Assembly: GCF_001667145.1 (NCBI RefSeq)
Contig: NZ_LZIF01000102.1
Location: 1-64,000, forward strand
Length of the DNA: 64,000 nucleotides
Direction: 5' to 3'
From: Mycobacterium sp. 852002-51971_SCH5477799-a
GTDB lineage: Bacteria > Actinomycetota > Actinomycetes > Mycobacteriales > Mycobacteriaceae
Part shown: positions 54,551 to 64,000 of the stretch, one piece after another
How positions within the stretch are numbered: position 1 is the first letter of the stretch
How the letters are laid out: every line of letters starts with the position of its first letter
Notes under the pieces: model-generated
The model's input: the letters and a program-made list of their open reading frames with translations, nothing else
Database searches by the model: none
What the model was told of the DNA's origin: nothing
Program-made: the position numbers and the translations under genes

Positions 54551-55294
54551 CTAAGAGGCGTGCAATCCGCATTCCGTCTTGGCCCGCCCCTGCCAGCGTC
54601 CGCTGCGCGGGTCGGCGCCCGCCAGCGGCTTCGCCGTGCAGGGCTCGCAGCCGATCGATGAATATCCTTCGTAGATAAGCGGATTGACCAGAACACCGTG
54701 ATCGTCGATGTAGTTCTGCACGTCTTCGTCGGTCCACGTCGCCATCGGGTTGACTTTCACCAGCTTGAAGCCCTCGTCGAACCCCACCACCGGCGCGTTG
54801 GCGCGCGTAGCCGTCTCCGACCGGCGCAGCCCGGTCACCCACGCCGAGTATCCGCGCAGCGTCTTGCCGAGCGGCTCGACCTTGCGCAACCGGCAGCATT
54901 CTCCCGGGTCGCGCGAAAAAAGGTCCTTGCCCAACAGTTTGTCCTGCTCGGCGACGCTCTGCTCTGGAGTGACATTGAGCACCCGGATGTCATACACGGA
55001 CTCGATCGCGTCCCGGGTGCCGATGGTTTCCACGAAGTGATAACCGGTGTCCAGGAACACTACCGGCACACCCGGGCGCGCCTTCGCCGCCAGATCGATC
55101 AACACGGCCTCCTGCATGCTGGAGGCCACCACGTAGTTGCAGGTGGCCCAGCCGCGCGGCCCGTTGACGCCGCCGAATGTTTTATCGGTCCACCGCAACA
55201 CGTCCGCGGCGCTGGCGCCCTCCAGCTCGGCCGCTCCGCGGGCGGCAAGCGCGCGCAGTTCGGCTTCCGGGAGTCTGGTTGTTCGTTCGCTCAT
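54551..55294 (-). CDS. cysH: APS reductase (assimilatory)
   Basis: 247 residues of the CysH family using adenylyl sulfate. The four [4Fe-4S] cysteines are the CC pair in DPGECCRLRKV and the pair in IGCEPCT, and the catalytic Cys is in TECGLHA near the C-terminus. The CC...CxxC arrangement marks APS rather than PAPS specificity. Produces sulfite for SirA, whose gene overlaps its start by 4 bp upstream. ATG at 55294 chosen over an in-frame extension. Confidence 0.95.
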   Translation of the reverse strand: MSERTTRLPEAELRALAARGAAELEGASAADVLRWTDKTFGGVNGPRGWATCNYVVASSMQEAVLIDLAAKARPGVPVVFLDTGYHFVETIGTRDAIESVYDIRVLNVTPEQSVAEQDKLLGKDLFSRDPGECCRLRKVEPLGKTLRGYSAWVTGLRRSETATRANAPVVGFDEGFKLVKVNPMATWTDEDVQNYIDDHGVLVNPLIYEGYSSIGCEPCTAKPLAGADPRSGRWQGRAKTECGLHAS

Positions 55295-56958
55295 CGCAAA
55301 TCGTCCTCGTCTGCCCTCATAGCCCACTGTGCGAAACGTTCACCCTCGCCGCGATATTTCAGGAAGTTGCGTGTGACCCGCTCGATGTAGTCGCCGAGCT
55401 CGTCGCTGGTGACCTTGTGCTGACGCAACTTTCGACCGAATCCGCTGTCCAGGCCCAGGCTGCCGCCCAAATGAACCTGGAAAGCCTCGACCGAGCCGCC
55501 CTGTCCGTCGTCGACCATCTGACCCTTCAGTCCAATGTCGGCGACCTGAATGCGCGCGCATGAATTGGGACAGCCGTTGAGGTTGACGGTGATCGGCACG
55601 TCGAGTTGCTCGTTGACGTCCGCAAGGCGGCGTTCCAGGTCGGGCACCAAAGACTGCGCCTTGACCCGGGTTTCGGCAAATGAAAGCTTGCAGAACTCAA
55701 TCCCTGTGCAAGCCATCACATTCCGGCGCCAATGTGATGGCTGAGTGTGCAGGCCGAGCGCCTCGAGGCCGGCGATCAACTCGTCGAGCTTGTCGTCGGG
55801 CACGTCGAGGATGACCAGCTTCTGGTAGGGGGTGAGCCGGATCCGGTCCGAGCCGGCCCGCTCGGCGAGGTCGGCCACGGCGGTGAGGATGGTGCCCGAC
55901 ACCCGTCCCGCGATCGAGGCGACGCCCACCGCGTTGAGTCCGTTCTTGAGCCGCTGCACGCCCACGTGGTCGATCGGGCGCTTCAGCGGCTCGGGAGCCG
56001 GGCCGTCGATCAGCGGACGCTTGAGGTATTCGGTTTCCAGGACTTCGCGGAATTTCTCGACGCCCCAGTCCTTGATGAGGAACTTCAGCCGCGCCTTGGA
56101 CCGCAGCCGTCGGTAGCCGTAATCGCGGAAGATCGAGGTCACCGCGTTCCACACCTCGGGCACCTCTTCGAGCGGCACCCAGGCGCCCACCCGCTGGGCC
56201 AGCATCGGGTTGGTCGACAACCCGCCACCGACCCACAGGTCCAGCCCGGGGCCATGCTCGGGGTGGTTGACGCCGATGAACGCGATGTCATTGACCTCGT
56301 GCACCACGTCCTGCAGGCCCGAGATCGCAGTCTTGTACTTGCGCGGCAGGTCGGCGAAGTCGGGCTGACCGATATAGCGGCGCGCGATCTCCTCGATCGC
56401 CCAGCTGGGGTCGAGCACCTCGTCGAGCGACTCCCCGGCCAGCGGTGAGCCCAAGATCACACGGGGGCAGTCACCGCAGGCTTCGGCGGTCTGCAGCCCG
56501 ACCTCGGCCAGCCGCCGCCAGATTTCGGGGACGTTCTCCACCTCGATCCAGTGGTACTGCACATTCTCGCGGTCGGTGACGTCGGCGGTGTCGCGGGCGA
56601 ATTCGGTGGAAATCTGGCCCACGGTGCGCAGCGCGGCCGCCGAGAGCGCGCCGCCGTCGCAGCGCACCCGCATCATGAAGTACTTGGCTTCGAGCAACTC
56701 CGCGTTGTCGTCGCCGGTGAACGTGCCGTCGTAGCCCTGTTCGCGCTGGGTGTACAGGCCCCACCAGCGGAAGCGCCCTCGCAGGTCGCTCTTGTCGATG
56801 CTGTCGAAGCCGTCGCGCGCGTAGATGGTCTCGATGCGCTCCCGGACGTCCAGCGGGGCGCCGGCCTGCTTCATCTCTTCGTTCGGATTCAGCGGCTCAC
56901 GATTTCCCAGTGCCCATTGGCCCTCGTTACGGGGCTTCGCGGGTCGGGCGGTGGTCAT
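55291..56958 (-). CDS. sirA: Ferredoxin-dependent sulfite reductase
   Basis: 555 residues, siroheme/[4Fe-4S] sulfite reductase (older name nirA). Cluster ligands are in ACTGIEFCKL and NGCPNSCAR. The Tyr in REQGYDGTF and the Cys in EACGDCPR correspond to the Tyr-Cys pair cross-linked in the M. tuberculosis enzyme. Reduces sulfite to sulfide for cysteine synthesis. First gene of the sirA-cysH operon, preceded by GGAGAGA and by a cysteine-rich leader peptide. Confidence 0.95.
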   Translation of the reverse strand: MTTARPAKPRNEGQWALGNREPLNPNEEMKQAGAPLDVRERIETIYARDGFDSIDKSDLRGRFRWWGLYTQREQGYDGTFTGDDNAELLEAKYFMMRVRCDGGALSAAALRTVGQISTEFARDTADVTDRENVQYHWIEVENVPEIWRRLAEVGLQTAEACGDCPRVILGSPLAGESLDEVLDPSWAIEEIARRYIGQPDFADLPRKYKTAISGLQDVVHEVNDIAFIGVNHPEHGPGLDLWVGGGLSTNPMLAQRVGAWVPLEEVPEVWNAVTSIFRDYGYRRLRSKARLKFLIKDWGVEKFREVLETEYLKRPLIDGPAPEPLKRPIDHVGVQRLKNGLNAVGVASIAGRVSGTILTAVADLAERAGSDRIRLTPYQKLVILDVPDDKLDELIAGLEALGLHTQPSHWRRNVMACTGIEFCKLSFAETRVKAQSLVPDLERRLADVNEQLDVPITVNLNGCPNSCARIQVADIGLKGQMVDDGQGGSVEAFQVHLGGSLGLDSGFGRKLRQHKVTSDELGDYIERVTRNFLKYRGEGERFAQWAMRADEDDLR

Positions 56959-57071
56959 CGGAAGTTCTCTCCTTCAACAAGATCGCCAGCGCGGCCAGCA
57001 CAGTTCACCGGCACTTTTGGGCGGCGCGGAACCTCGGCCAGCTGGAGACACAGGGGGCTGGGTCTACCACG

Positions 57072-57164
57072 TCAAGGCAGACAGATACAGCTGCAAACGC
57101 GCTTGAGGTCAATGTGCCGTCGCGCCACGAGCACCACGTGCGGGCTGGGCTGGGCGACAGTCAC
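57072..57164 (-). CDS. Cysteine-rich leader peptide upstream of sirA-cysH
   Basis: 30 codons from a GTG at 57164, ending RRHIDLKRVCSCICLP then TGA, with Cys at three alternating positions. The RRHIDL-R-V core matches the small leader peptides found before sulfur-metabolism genes in actinobacteria. A CACAAT hexamer (57171-57176) lies 6 nt upstream of the GTG, so it could be leaderless. Other in-frame GTGs (57137, 57134, 57128) are possible starts. It ends 113 bp before sirA. Translation stalling on the Cys codons when cysteine is low would be expected to relieve attenuation; this part is inference. Confidence 0.7.
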   Translation of the reverse strand: MTVAQPSPHVVLVARRHIDLKRVCSCICLP

Positions 57165-57170
57165 GCCACC

Positions 57171-57176
57171 ATTGTG
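57171..57176 (-). promoter_or_regulatory. -10-like hexamer for the sirA leader peptide
   Basis: CACAAT on the minus strand, keeping the conserved A at position 2 and T at position 6, 6 nt before the GTG at 57164. The rest of the divergent sirA-hemW gap (56959-57365) shows AT-rich sequence around 57228-57255, possibly part of the hemW promoter, and no other gene. Confidence 0.4.
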
Positions 57177-57365
57177 CCATGACTGCCGAAGAGCCATGCG
57201 AGCAGGTCAAATCTCGGCTCACGGTGATTAAAAATACCGGGCAATTCCGGTAAATCGCACTCGCAAACCCATATACGGTGCAGCGGGACCCTCGCTGTGC
57301 GCGAGCGGGCGTCGCGGCCGAATCGACGACCCGGGGCCGTCCCGTTTGTCGTGGGATCATTTGGC

Positions 57366-58538
57366 ATGGCCATTCGTGAGGAACCGGTCGACCTGCCCGA
57401 CTTCGGGGTGGTCGCCGGCCAGCCGTTTGGCATCTACGTGCACGTGCCCTTTTGCATAACGCGTTGCGGCTACTGCGATTTCAACACCTACACTCCGGCC
57501 GAGCTGGGTGGCGTCAATCCGGATGCCTGGCTCAACGCGCTGGGGTCGGAACTGGAACTGGCCGCCGCGAGGTTGCAGGCGCCGCCGGTGAACACCGTCT
57601 TCGTCGGTGGTGGGACGCCCTCGCTGCTCGGGGGGCCGCGGATGGCGACGCTGCTAGGCATGGTGCGCCAGCATTTCACGCTGGCCCCCGATGCCGAGGT
57701 CACCACCGAGGCCAACCCCGAGTCGGCATGGCCTGATTTCTTCGACGCCATCCGAGCTGCCGGCTATACCCGGGTATCACTGGGGATGCAGTCAGTGGCG
57801 CCGAAGGTGCTGGGTGTCCTCGACCGCATCCACACGCCGAACAGGTCCGCGGCCTCGGCGCGCGAGGCGTTGGCTGCCGGCTTCGAACACGTCAGCCTCG
57901 ATTTGATCTACGGAACTCCGGGGGAGTCCGACGACGACCTGTTGTGCTCGGTCGACACCGCCATCGAGACCGGTGTGGATCACGTGTCCGCCTACGCGCT
58001 GGTGGTTGAGGCAGGCACCGCGCTGGCCCGGCGAGTGCGACGCGGTGAACTAGCCGCACCCGATGACGACGTGTTGGCCCATCGCTACGAATTGGTCGAT
58101 GCGCGGCTGTCGCAGGCGGGCTTGTCCTGGTACGAGGTGTCCAACTGGTCGCGGCCCGGCGGTGAGTGCCGGCACAATCTCGGTTACTGGGATGGTGGCC
58201 AGTGGTGGGGCGCGGGGCCGGGTGCGCACGGGTACGTCGGTGCGACTCGCTGGTGGAATGTCAAGCACCCCAACGCTTACGCGGAGAGGTTGAGCGCCGC
58301 GGCGCTGCCGGCGGCCGGGTTCGAGCAGCTTGATGCCGACGCCTTGCACACCGAGGACGTGCTGCTGAAAACCCGGCTGCGCCAGGGGCTTCCAGCTGAT
58401 CTGTTGAGCGTTGCCGAGCGCGACCGCGCTCGGGGCGTTATTGCCGACGGGTTATTGGTGCCCGAGGGAGACAGTCTTGTCCTGACTCCGCGCGGACGGC
58501 TATTGGCCGACGGGGTGGTGCGAACGCTGTTGGGATAG
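57366..58538 (+). CDS. hemW: HemW-like radical SAM protein (annotated hemN in M. tuberculosis)
   Basis: 390 residues. The radical-SAM [4Fe-4S] cysteines are 30, 34 and 37 (CITRCGYC), followed by VFVGGGTPSLL and SLGMQSVAPKVLGVL. Length and motif spacing fit HemW, a heme-binding chaperone, rather than the coproporphyrinogen dehydrogenase HemN, which has an extra N-terminal Cys. ATG at 57366 chosen because the fold starts soon after; the longer frame adds an Arg-rich stretch. Convergent with the SbtA-like gene (17 bp gap). Confidence 0.9.
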   Translation: MAIREEPVDLPDFGVVAGQPFGIYVHVPFCITRCGYCDFNTYTPAELGGVNPDAWLNALGSELELAAARLQAPPVNTVFVGGGTPSLLGGPRMATLLGMVRQHFTLAPDAEVTTEANPESAWPDFFDAIRAAGYTRVSLGMQSVAPKVLGVLDRIHTPNRSAASAREALAAGFEHVSLDLIYGTPGESDDDLLCSVDTAIETGVDHVSAYALVVEAGTALARRVRRGELAAPDDDVLAHRYELVDARLSQAGLSWYEVSNWSRPGGECRHNLGYWDGGQWWGAGPGAHGYVGATRWWNVKHPNAYAERLSAAALPAAGFEQLDADALHTEDVLLKTRLRQGLPADLLSVAERDRARGVIADGLLVPEGDSLVLTPRGRLLADGVVRTLLG

Positions 58539-58555
58539 CGGCGTTGTCGGCACGA

Positions 58556-59797
58556 TCAGACGCCGAACCAATGCTCGAAGGCGCGGGCGATCTCGATGTA
58601 GAGCGGGATCCCCACGGTGACGTTGTAGGAGAACGTCAGGCCCAGAGACGCGGCCAGCGGCAGGGTCGGGCTCGCCTCGGGGATCGCCAGCCGCTGCACC
58701 GCGGGGACGGCGATGTAAGAAGCTGCACCACACAGCACAGCGAACAACACATAGGTTCCGGTCTTGAAGTCGGTGTGTGTCAGTGATGCGTAGCTGCAGG
58801 CAACGATGATGCCCAGTGTCGCAAAGACATTCGGCGCCACCAGGCCGAATACGATGAAACCGGGACCGGCGGTGCGAAGGTCCTTCAGCTTGCGCGACGC
58901 CGTCATTCCCATTTCCAGCAGGAACAGACACAGCACACCCTGGAAGGCCAGCACGAAGAATTTGTCGTCGTCGGCGACGACCTTCTGGCCCTGCAACCCA
59001 CTGACGAGGCCGATGATGATGCCGCCCATCAACAGGACAAGGCCGGGATTGAGGAAGACCTCCTGGAAGAGTTCCCTGGAGAAAATGGCCGCCCTCTTGT
59101 GCGCGGTGCGCGCGGGCCTCGGGTCCGGTTGCCAATCCGGGTGGTCCAGCTTTTCGAGCGAGAGCTCCAGCTCCTCCTTGATGGCGGCTTCCTCCTGGCT
59201 CTCGAGACTCTGGCCCTGCGGAGGACGCGCGGCGGTACCGGGTCCGACCCCGACCTTGACGGGTGGCGTGTAGCCGCCCTCGTCGGGCATGTAGCCGGCG
59301 GAGTCCATGCCCCGATGACGCAGTCGGGCAACGAAATACAGCGCCACCAGGCAGCCCGGGATCTCCATCACCGCCAGCATCACCGGCATGTAGGCATTGA
59401 AAGCGACGTTCACCGCGGCCAGCACGGCCACGCAGGTGGCAAAGGTTCCCGCCGAGTCCGATCCGTAGTAGCCGGCGATGGTCGCGCGGTCGACTTTCCG
59501 AAGGGATTTGAGGCGGCTGAGACCTAGGTAGGCCAGGCCGCCGATCAGACAGTTCAGCACGAAGCCCAGGACCATGAAGCCGACGATGGGCCCGACGCTC
59601 GACGCACTGACCTGTGCGAGTTCTTCCCCGCCATGCCAGCCGATGGCCAGCAACAGGTACATGGTCAGTCCCTGATAGATGACGTAAGGAAATTCGAACC
59701 GCACCTTGAGAATGGGAATCAGGAACCCGAAGTAAAAGAACAGCAGGAGCGGTTTGAACAAGTTATGGGTGAAGTTGTGCCAGAACTCTTGCAGCAT
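58556..59797 (-). CDS. SbtA-like sodium-dependent bicarbonate permease family (Rv2387-type)
   Basis: 413 residues with about ten membrane helices in two halves separated by an acidic cytoplasmic loop near residues 175-230 (EEAAIKEELELSLEKLDHPD). Signatures TIAGYYGSDSAGTFATCVAV and ILYxxEMG-like LFLLEMGMTASRKL match the SbtA/DUF897 family, whose cyanobacterial members import bicarbonate. Ion and substrate in mycobacteria are not established. ATG at 59797. Confidence 0.82.
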   Translation of the reverse strand: MLQEFWHNFTHNLFKPLLLFFYFGFLIPILKVRFEFPYVIYQGLTMYLLLAIGWHGGEELAQVSASSVGPIVGFMVLGFVLNCLIGGLAYLGLSRLKSLRKVDRATIAGYYGSDSAGTFATCVAVLAAVNVAFNAYMPVMLAVMEIPGCLVALYFVARLRHRGMDSAGYMPDEGGYTPPVKVGVGPGTAARPPQGQSLESQEEAAIKEELELSLEKLDHPDWQPDPRPARTAHKRAAIFSRELFQEVFLNPGLVLLMGGIIIGLVSGLQGQKVVADDDKFFVLAFQGVLCLFLLEMGMTASRKLKDLRTAGPGFIVFGLVAPNVFATLGIIVACSYASLTHTDFKTGTYVLFAVLCGAASYIAVPAVQRLAIPEASPTLPLAASLGLTFSYNVTVGIPLYIEIARAFEHWFGV

Positions 59798-60252
59798 CGA
59801 TGCCTCCGTTGGTTAGCGCGCTGATCTGGGGAAGCGCCGTCCGCAAGCGGAGCAACCATGAAACATCCCGACGACCGTCAAGAACTTATCCCCGGCACTG
59901 GCTCGCCGCCACTTGAAAACACACAGGGAAGCCGACGCTTCACAAGCCGGGCGCCAGGGGCAAAACAGCTGCTGAAGGTAGGATTTTCATTGCGAAATCA
60001 GGTTCTGCATCCGCACCGGTGATGCCACGAGTTTGGTGCGAAACTGCTGTGTCTTTACTGTGGAGCAAATACGGGATCAGCGCGCCGTCAGCAAGAGTCT
60101 GGCTGCCGGAGTTGGTCGTTGTGCGGCCGCGACGTAAACGTTGGGAAACATTCCGCGTGATTGCGCCGGCTTGGGCGCGTTGACTCCGCGGGAGTTTCAG
60201 CTGGATGCGGGGATCGAGTGCACCGTTCGTCGGGATGGTTGCGCGTGACTAC
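59798..60252. other. Gene-free intergenic stretch before mbtI
   Basis: About 455 bp between the divergent SbtA-like gene and the mbtI operator. Lower G+C than the flanking genes. I see no protein-like frame, no tRNA and no strong hairpin. It presumably holds the promoter of the SbtA-like gene, which I cannot place. Confidence 0.5.
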
Positions 60253-61630
<1,378 letters not shown>

Positions 61631-61666
61631 GTTTTGATCGCTATTTCTGCCGCCTGTTTCCCTGGA

Positions 61667-62581
61667 TCAGGCCGAAGCGCTCGATTCCAGGTAGTCGGCC
61701 AATATGCGGCCAACGAGCGATTCGATACTGGACTCGATCGAAGAGGCGAGCGTGGCGGTGACGGTCGCCACCGCTTGCGTTCGGAAGCGCACCAGCATGG
61801 TGATCAGCTCGGCGATTTCGGCGTCCGGCGGCAGCGGTTCGCCGGGCTTGATGCGATCCAGCACGTGTTCGGCTCCGGCACGCACCAGCATGTCGCTGAT
61901 CTTGTCGATCTCCGGGACGATCTGCTCGTGGAGGTCGATGAGCTTGTCGAGTTCGACGCCGTAGTCGCGGATTTCGTTGAAGGCTTCGATGAGTTTCGGT
62001 CGGGTGATGGTGGCTTGCGTCCCATCGATACGGATCACCTGCAGTGCCACCAGGCGCTCGAACGCGTCGGCATCGTCGACCAGTCGCTGGGCGTCGGCCA
62101 GCGTCATCGTTTCCGGCTTTTCGGTGGTCCAGGTGCCGACGATGGCGGTTTCGAGGCCCAGCACGTCGCCGAGGTTCTTGCCTTCCTCCCACGCGCTGAG
62201 CATTTCTCGCACGTGTGCGATGTTGTAACCGCGGTCGAGCATCGAGGTGATGAGCCGCAGCCGGGTCAGGTGGGTGTCGTTGAACAACGCGATTCGGCCC
62301 ACCCGCAGTGGAGGCGGCAGTAGTCCGCGATCGCGGTAGACGCGGATGTTGCGGGTGGTGGTACCGGCCAGCCGGGCCAGCTCGTCGATCCGGTATTCGC
62401 CGGAGTTCGCCGTGCCGTGTGGATGCCGGGCGGCCGCATCGAAGAGCTGTGACACCGCCCCCTCGATGAGTTGGCGGTATTCCCGCGATTGGCGCCGAAC
62501 CCGCTTCGGTGCGCGCCGCACGTTGTGCAGCACACTGGCGATGGTGCCGGGTTCGGGCCGCGTGGCGCGTTCGGTTGCCAT
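61667..62581 (-). CDS. MerR-family transcriptional regulator
   Basis: 304 residues. A winged helix-turn-helix of the MerR type at about 65-135: YRIDELARLAGTTTRNIRVY, RDRGLLPPPLRVGRIALFND, then THLTRLRLITSMLDRGYNIA. The C-terminal 170 residues are helical, possibly a ligand-binding region, with no metal-binding cysteines. An N-terminal extension of 60 residues is unusual for MerR. It begins 14 bp after the monooxygenase gene and is probably in its operon, so may control it. ATG at 62581; the frame is open upstream through the monooxygenase. Confidence 0.85.
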   Translation of the reverse strand: MATERATRPEPGTIASVLHNVRRAPKRVRRQSREYRQLIEGAVSQLFDAAARHPHGTANSGEYRIDELARLAGTTTRNIRVYRDRGLLPPPLRVGRIALFNDTHLTRLRLITSMLDRGYNIAHVREMLSAWEEGKNLGDVLGLETAIVGTWTTEKPETMTLADAQRLVDDADAFERLVALQVIRIDGTQATITRPKLIEAFNEIRDYGVELDKLIDLHEQIVPEIDKISDMLVRAGAEHVLDRIKPGEPLPPDAEIAELITMLVRFRTQAVATVTATLASSIESSIESLVGRILADYLESSASA

Positions 62582-62595
62582 GTCAGAGCGGCATC

Positions 62596-64000
62596 TCAGG
62601 CCGACGCGATGGCCTGGGTCTTGGCGTGATGTGCCACCGCCCGATAGTCCTCGTACCGGAAATCCCTCATCTGGCGAAGATACTGCGTGGCGAAGCCGGG
62701 GTACATCGACCCGTTGAATCCGTCCTTGGTGAGGTACCAACTGCGGCAGCCCGACATCCAAGTCGTCCTCGTGAGCCGGCGTTGCAGGCCCTCGTTGTGG
62801 CGGCGCTGTACCTCTTCGCGCACATCGAGGTAACGCAGGTCGTTGTTGAGGACGGCCGTGATCCCGCGCACCGCGTAGTCCAACTGGCCTTCGATGTAAA
62901 CCAACAGGGAATTGTGTCCGGGACCGGAGTTGGGACCGGTCATGACGAACAGGTTGGGATAGCCGTGAACGTTGATGCTCTTGTAAGCCTGTGCGCCGCT
63001 GGCCCATTCGGCGGCCAGCGAACGGCCGCCGAGTCCGGTGACCGGGAAGGGTGGACCGGTCAGGTGCACGTCGTAACCGGTGGCGAACACGATGCAATCG
63101 AGGTGGTGTTCGATGCCGTCGCTGGTGCGAATGCCGGCCGGGCTCAGCGTGGCGATGGGCCAGTCGATGAGCTTGCAGTTGTCGCGTTGCAGCGCGGGGT
63201 AATAGTCGCTGGAGACCAGCATGCGCTTACACCCCGGCCGGAAGTCGGGCGTCAGCTGACGCCGTAACCATGGATCTTTCACCTGAGCGCACAGGTGCAC
63301 TCGCCCGAGCCGGGCAACCAGCGACGTCAGCGGCGTGTCCCAGACCAGCGCCGTGGCGCTGGCTTCGTGGCCCCAATACAGCGCCTGGCGCGCAAGCTGT
63401 TGGGTGGCAGGGACTTTGGTGAATAGGGATTGCACCGCCGGCGGGGTGGCGACGTCCAGTCGTGGCAGCACCCAGCACGGCGTGCGCTGAAATACCTTCA
63501 CGAACCCGGCCTGCTGGACCAGCTCGGGGATGATCTGGATGGCGCTGGCGCCGGTTCCGATGACCGCGACGCGCTTGCCGGTGAAGTCGTAATCATGGTC
63601 CCAGCGTGCGCTGTGGATCTTGTGTCCACGGTAGCTGTCCAGGCCGCGGATGTCGGGGAAGCTGACGTCGGACAGCGGTCCGGAGGCCAGCACGACAGTG
63701 CGGGCGCGAAACTTCTTGCGGTTCGTGGTGGAGGCCGTCCAGACGCCGGCTTCCTCGTCGAAGGTCAGGTCCTTGACTTCGTGGCCGAACTTGATTCGGC
63801 TGCGGATGTCGAACCTGTTCGCCATGTCCTCGAGATGCCGGCAGATCTCCGGTGCGGGCGAATAGGTGCGCGACCACGTCGGGTTCTTGACGAACGAGTA
63901 TGAGTACAGCAGCGACGGGACGTCGCAGCTGGCGCCCGGATACGTTGTGTCGCGCCAAGTTCCGCCGACCCGGTCGGCGCGCTCGAGCATGACGATGTCG
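62596..64000 (-). CDS. Baeyer-Villiger-type flavin monooxygenase, 5' end beyond the window
   Basis: At least 467 residues, cut at the window edge: the first FAD-binding GxGxxG is missing, and the visible part opens DIVMLERADRVGGTWRDTTY. The Baeyer-Villiger fingerprint is present as YRGHKIHSARWD, and the NADP-binding loop as VIGTGASAIQIIPEL; ATGYDVHL lies in the C-terminal half. The family inserts oxygen next to ketones or oxidises sulfur and includes mycobacterial EthA-like enzymes. Substrate unknown. Followed by the MerR regulator. Confidence 0.88.
   Translation of the reverse strand, partial: DIVMLERADRVGGTWRDTTYPGASCDVPSLLYSYSFVKNPTWSRTYSPAPEICRHLEDMANRFDIRSRIKFGHEVKDLTFDEEAGVWTASTTNRKKFRARTVVLASGPLSDVSFPDIRGLDSYRGHKIHSARWDHDYDFTGKRVAVIGTGASAIQIIPELVQQAGFVKVFQRTPCWVLPRLDVATPPAVQSLFTKVPATQQLARQALYWGHEASATALVWDTPLTSLVARLGRVHLCAQVKDPWLRRQLTPDFRPGCKRMLVSSDYYPALQRDNCKLIDWPIATLSPAGIRTSDGIEHHLDCIVFATGYDVHLTGPPFPVTGLGGRSLAAEWASGAQAYKSINVHGYPNLFVMTGPNSGPGHNSLLVYIEGQLDYAVRGITAVLNNDLRYLDVREEVQRRHNEGLQRRLTRTTWMSGCRSWYLTKDGFNGSMYPGFATQYLRQMRDFRYEDYRAVAHHAKTQAIASA

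Overview
This window comes from a high-G+C actinobacterium that is almost certainly a Mycobacterium, and more likely a non-tuberculous species than M. tuberculosis itself. The evidence is gene order: read left to right it follows the M. tuberculosis block from Rv2449c down to Rv2386c (trans-acting enoyl reductase family, valS, folC, ndk, rne, rplU, rpmA, obg, proB, nadE, rbsK, proA, moxR/VWA, nadD, rsfS, gpgP, octT, degV, comEA, comEC, holA, rpsT, ATP-grasp/alpha-E/transglutaminase, lepA, lppR, trehalase, subI-cysTWA, cysH, sirA, hemW, SbtA-like, mbtI). I give M. tuberculosis names from memory of that map; no search was run. I saw no rRNA, tRNA, CRISPR array, insertion sequence or prophage.

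Region by region. 0-3 kb: an enoyl-reductase-family gene, a broken DUF937 gene and a B-lectin/LysM gene with an apparent frameshift. 3-14.7 kb: a co-directional housekeeping block (valS, folC, DUF4233, ndk, rne, rplU-rpmA-obg-proB). 14.7-21.4 kb: an NAD-linked group (sirtuin, isochorismatase-like hydrolase, nadE) followed by a membrane protein, rbsK and proA. 21.4-27.3 kb: moxR/VWA pair, then the tight nadD-rsfS-gpgP-octT-degV operon, which includes methylglucose lipopolysaccharide precursor enzymes. 27.3-34.7 kb: a minus-strand accessory block sitting where M. tuberculosis has eis: mmpS/mmpL behind an iron-box-like site, a dehydrogenase, a PPOX protein and two acyl-CoA dehydrogenases. 34.8-38.6 kb: comEA, comEC, holA, rpsT. 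38.7-42.2 kb: the uncharacterised ATP-grasp/alpha-E/transglutaminase operon. 42-50 kb: metallo-hydrolase, CBS protein, PemK-like protein, lepA, lppR, GH15 trehalase. 50-57 kb: sulfate import and reduction. 57-62 kb: hemW, SbtA-like transporter, mbtI. 61.7 kb to the end: a MerR-type regulator and a Baeyer-Villiger-type monooxygenase cut by the window edge.

The most interesting signal is regulatory. Both sulfur operons are preceded by short cysteine-rich reading frames that appear to be leaderless: an 18-codon one before subI (50535-50591) and a 30-codon one before sirA (57072-57164) ending in RRHIDLKRVCSCICLP. Together they look like a matched pair of cysteine-responsive leader peptides. Two promoters (mmpS and mbtI) have a -10 inside an IdeR-box-like sequence. 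Many other starts have a TANNNT hexamer 6-8 nt upstream and no Shine-Dalgarno, the mycobacterial leaderless signature, and this helped fix start codons.

Other points: lepA has no ATG, GTG or TTG in frame before its GTPase P-loop and may begin at an ATC; a 54-55 bp tandem repeat family occurs at two distant loci in opposite orientation; the rne leader is rich in hairpins; mbtI is not followed by mbtJ/mbtA here.
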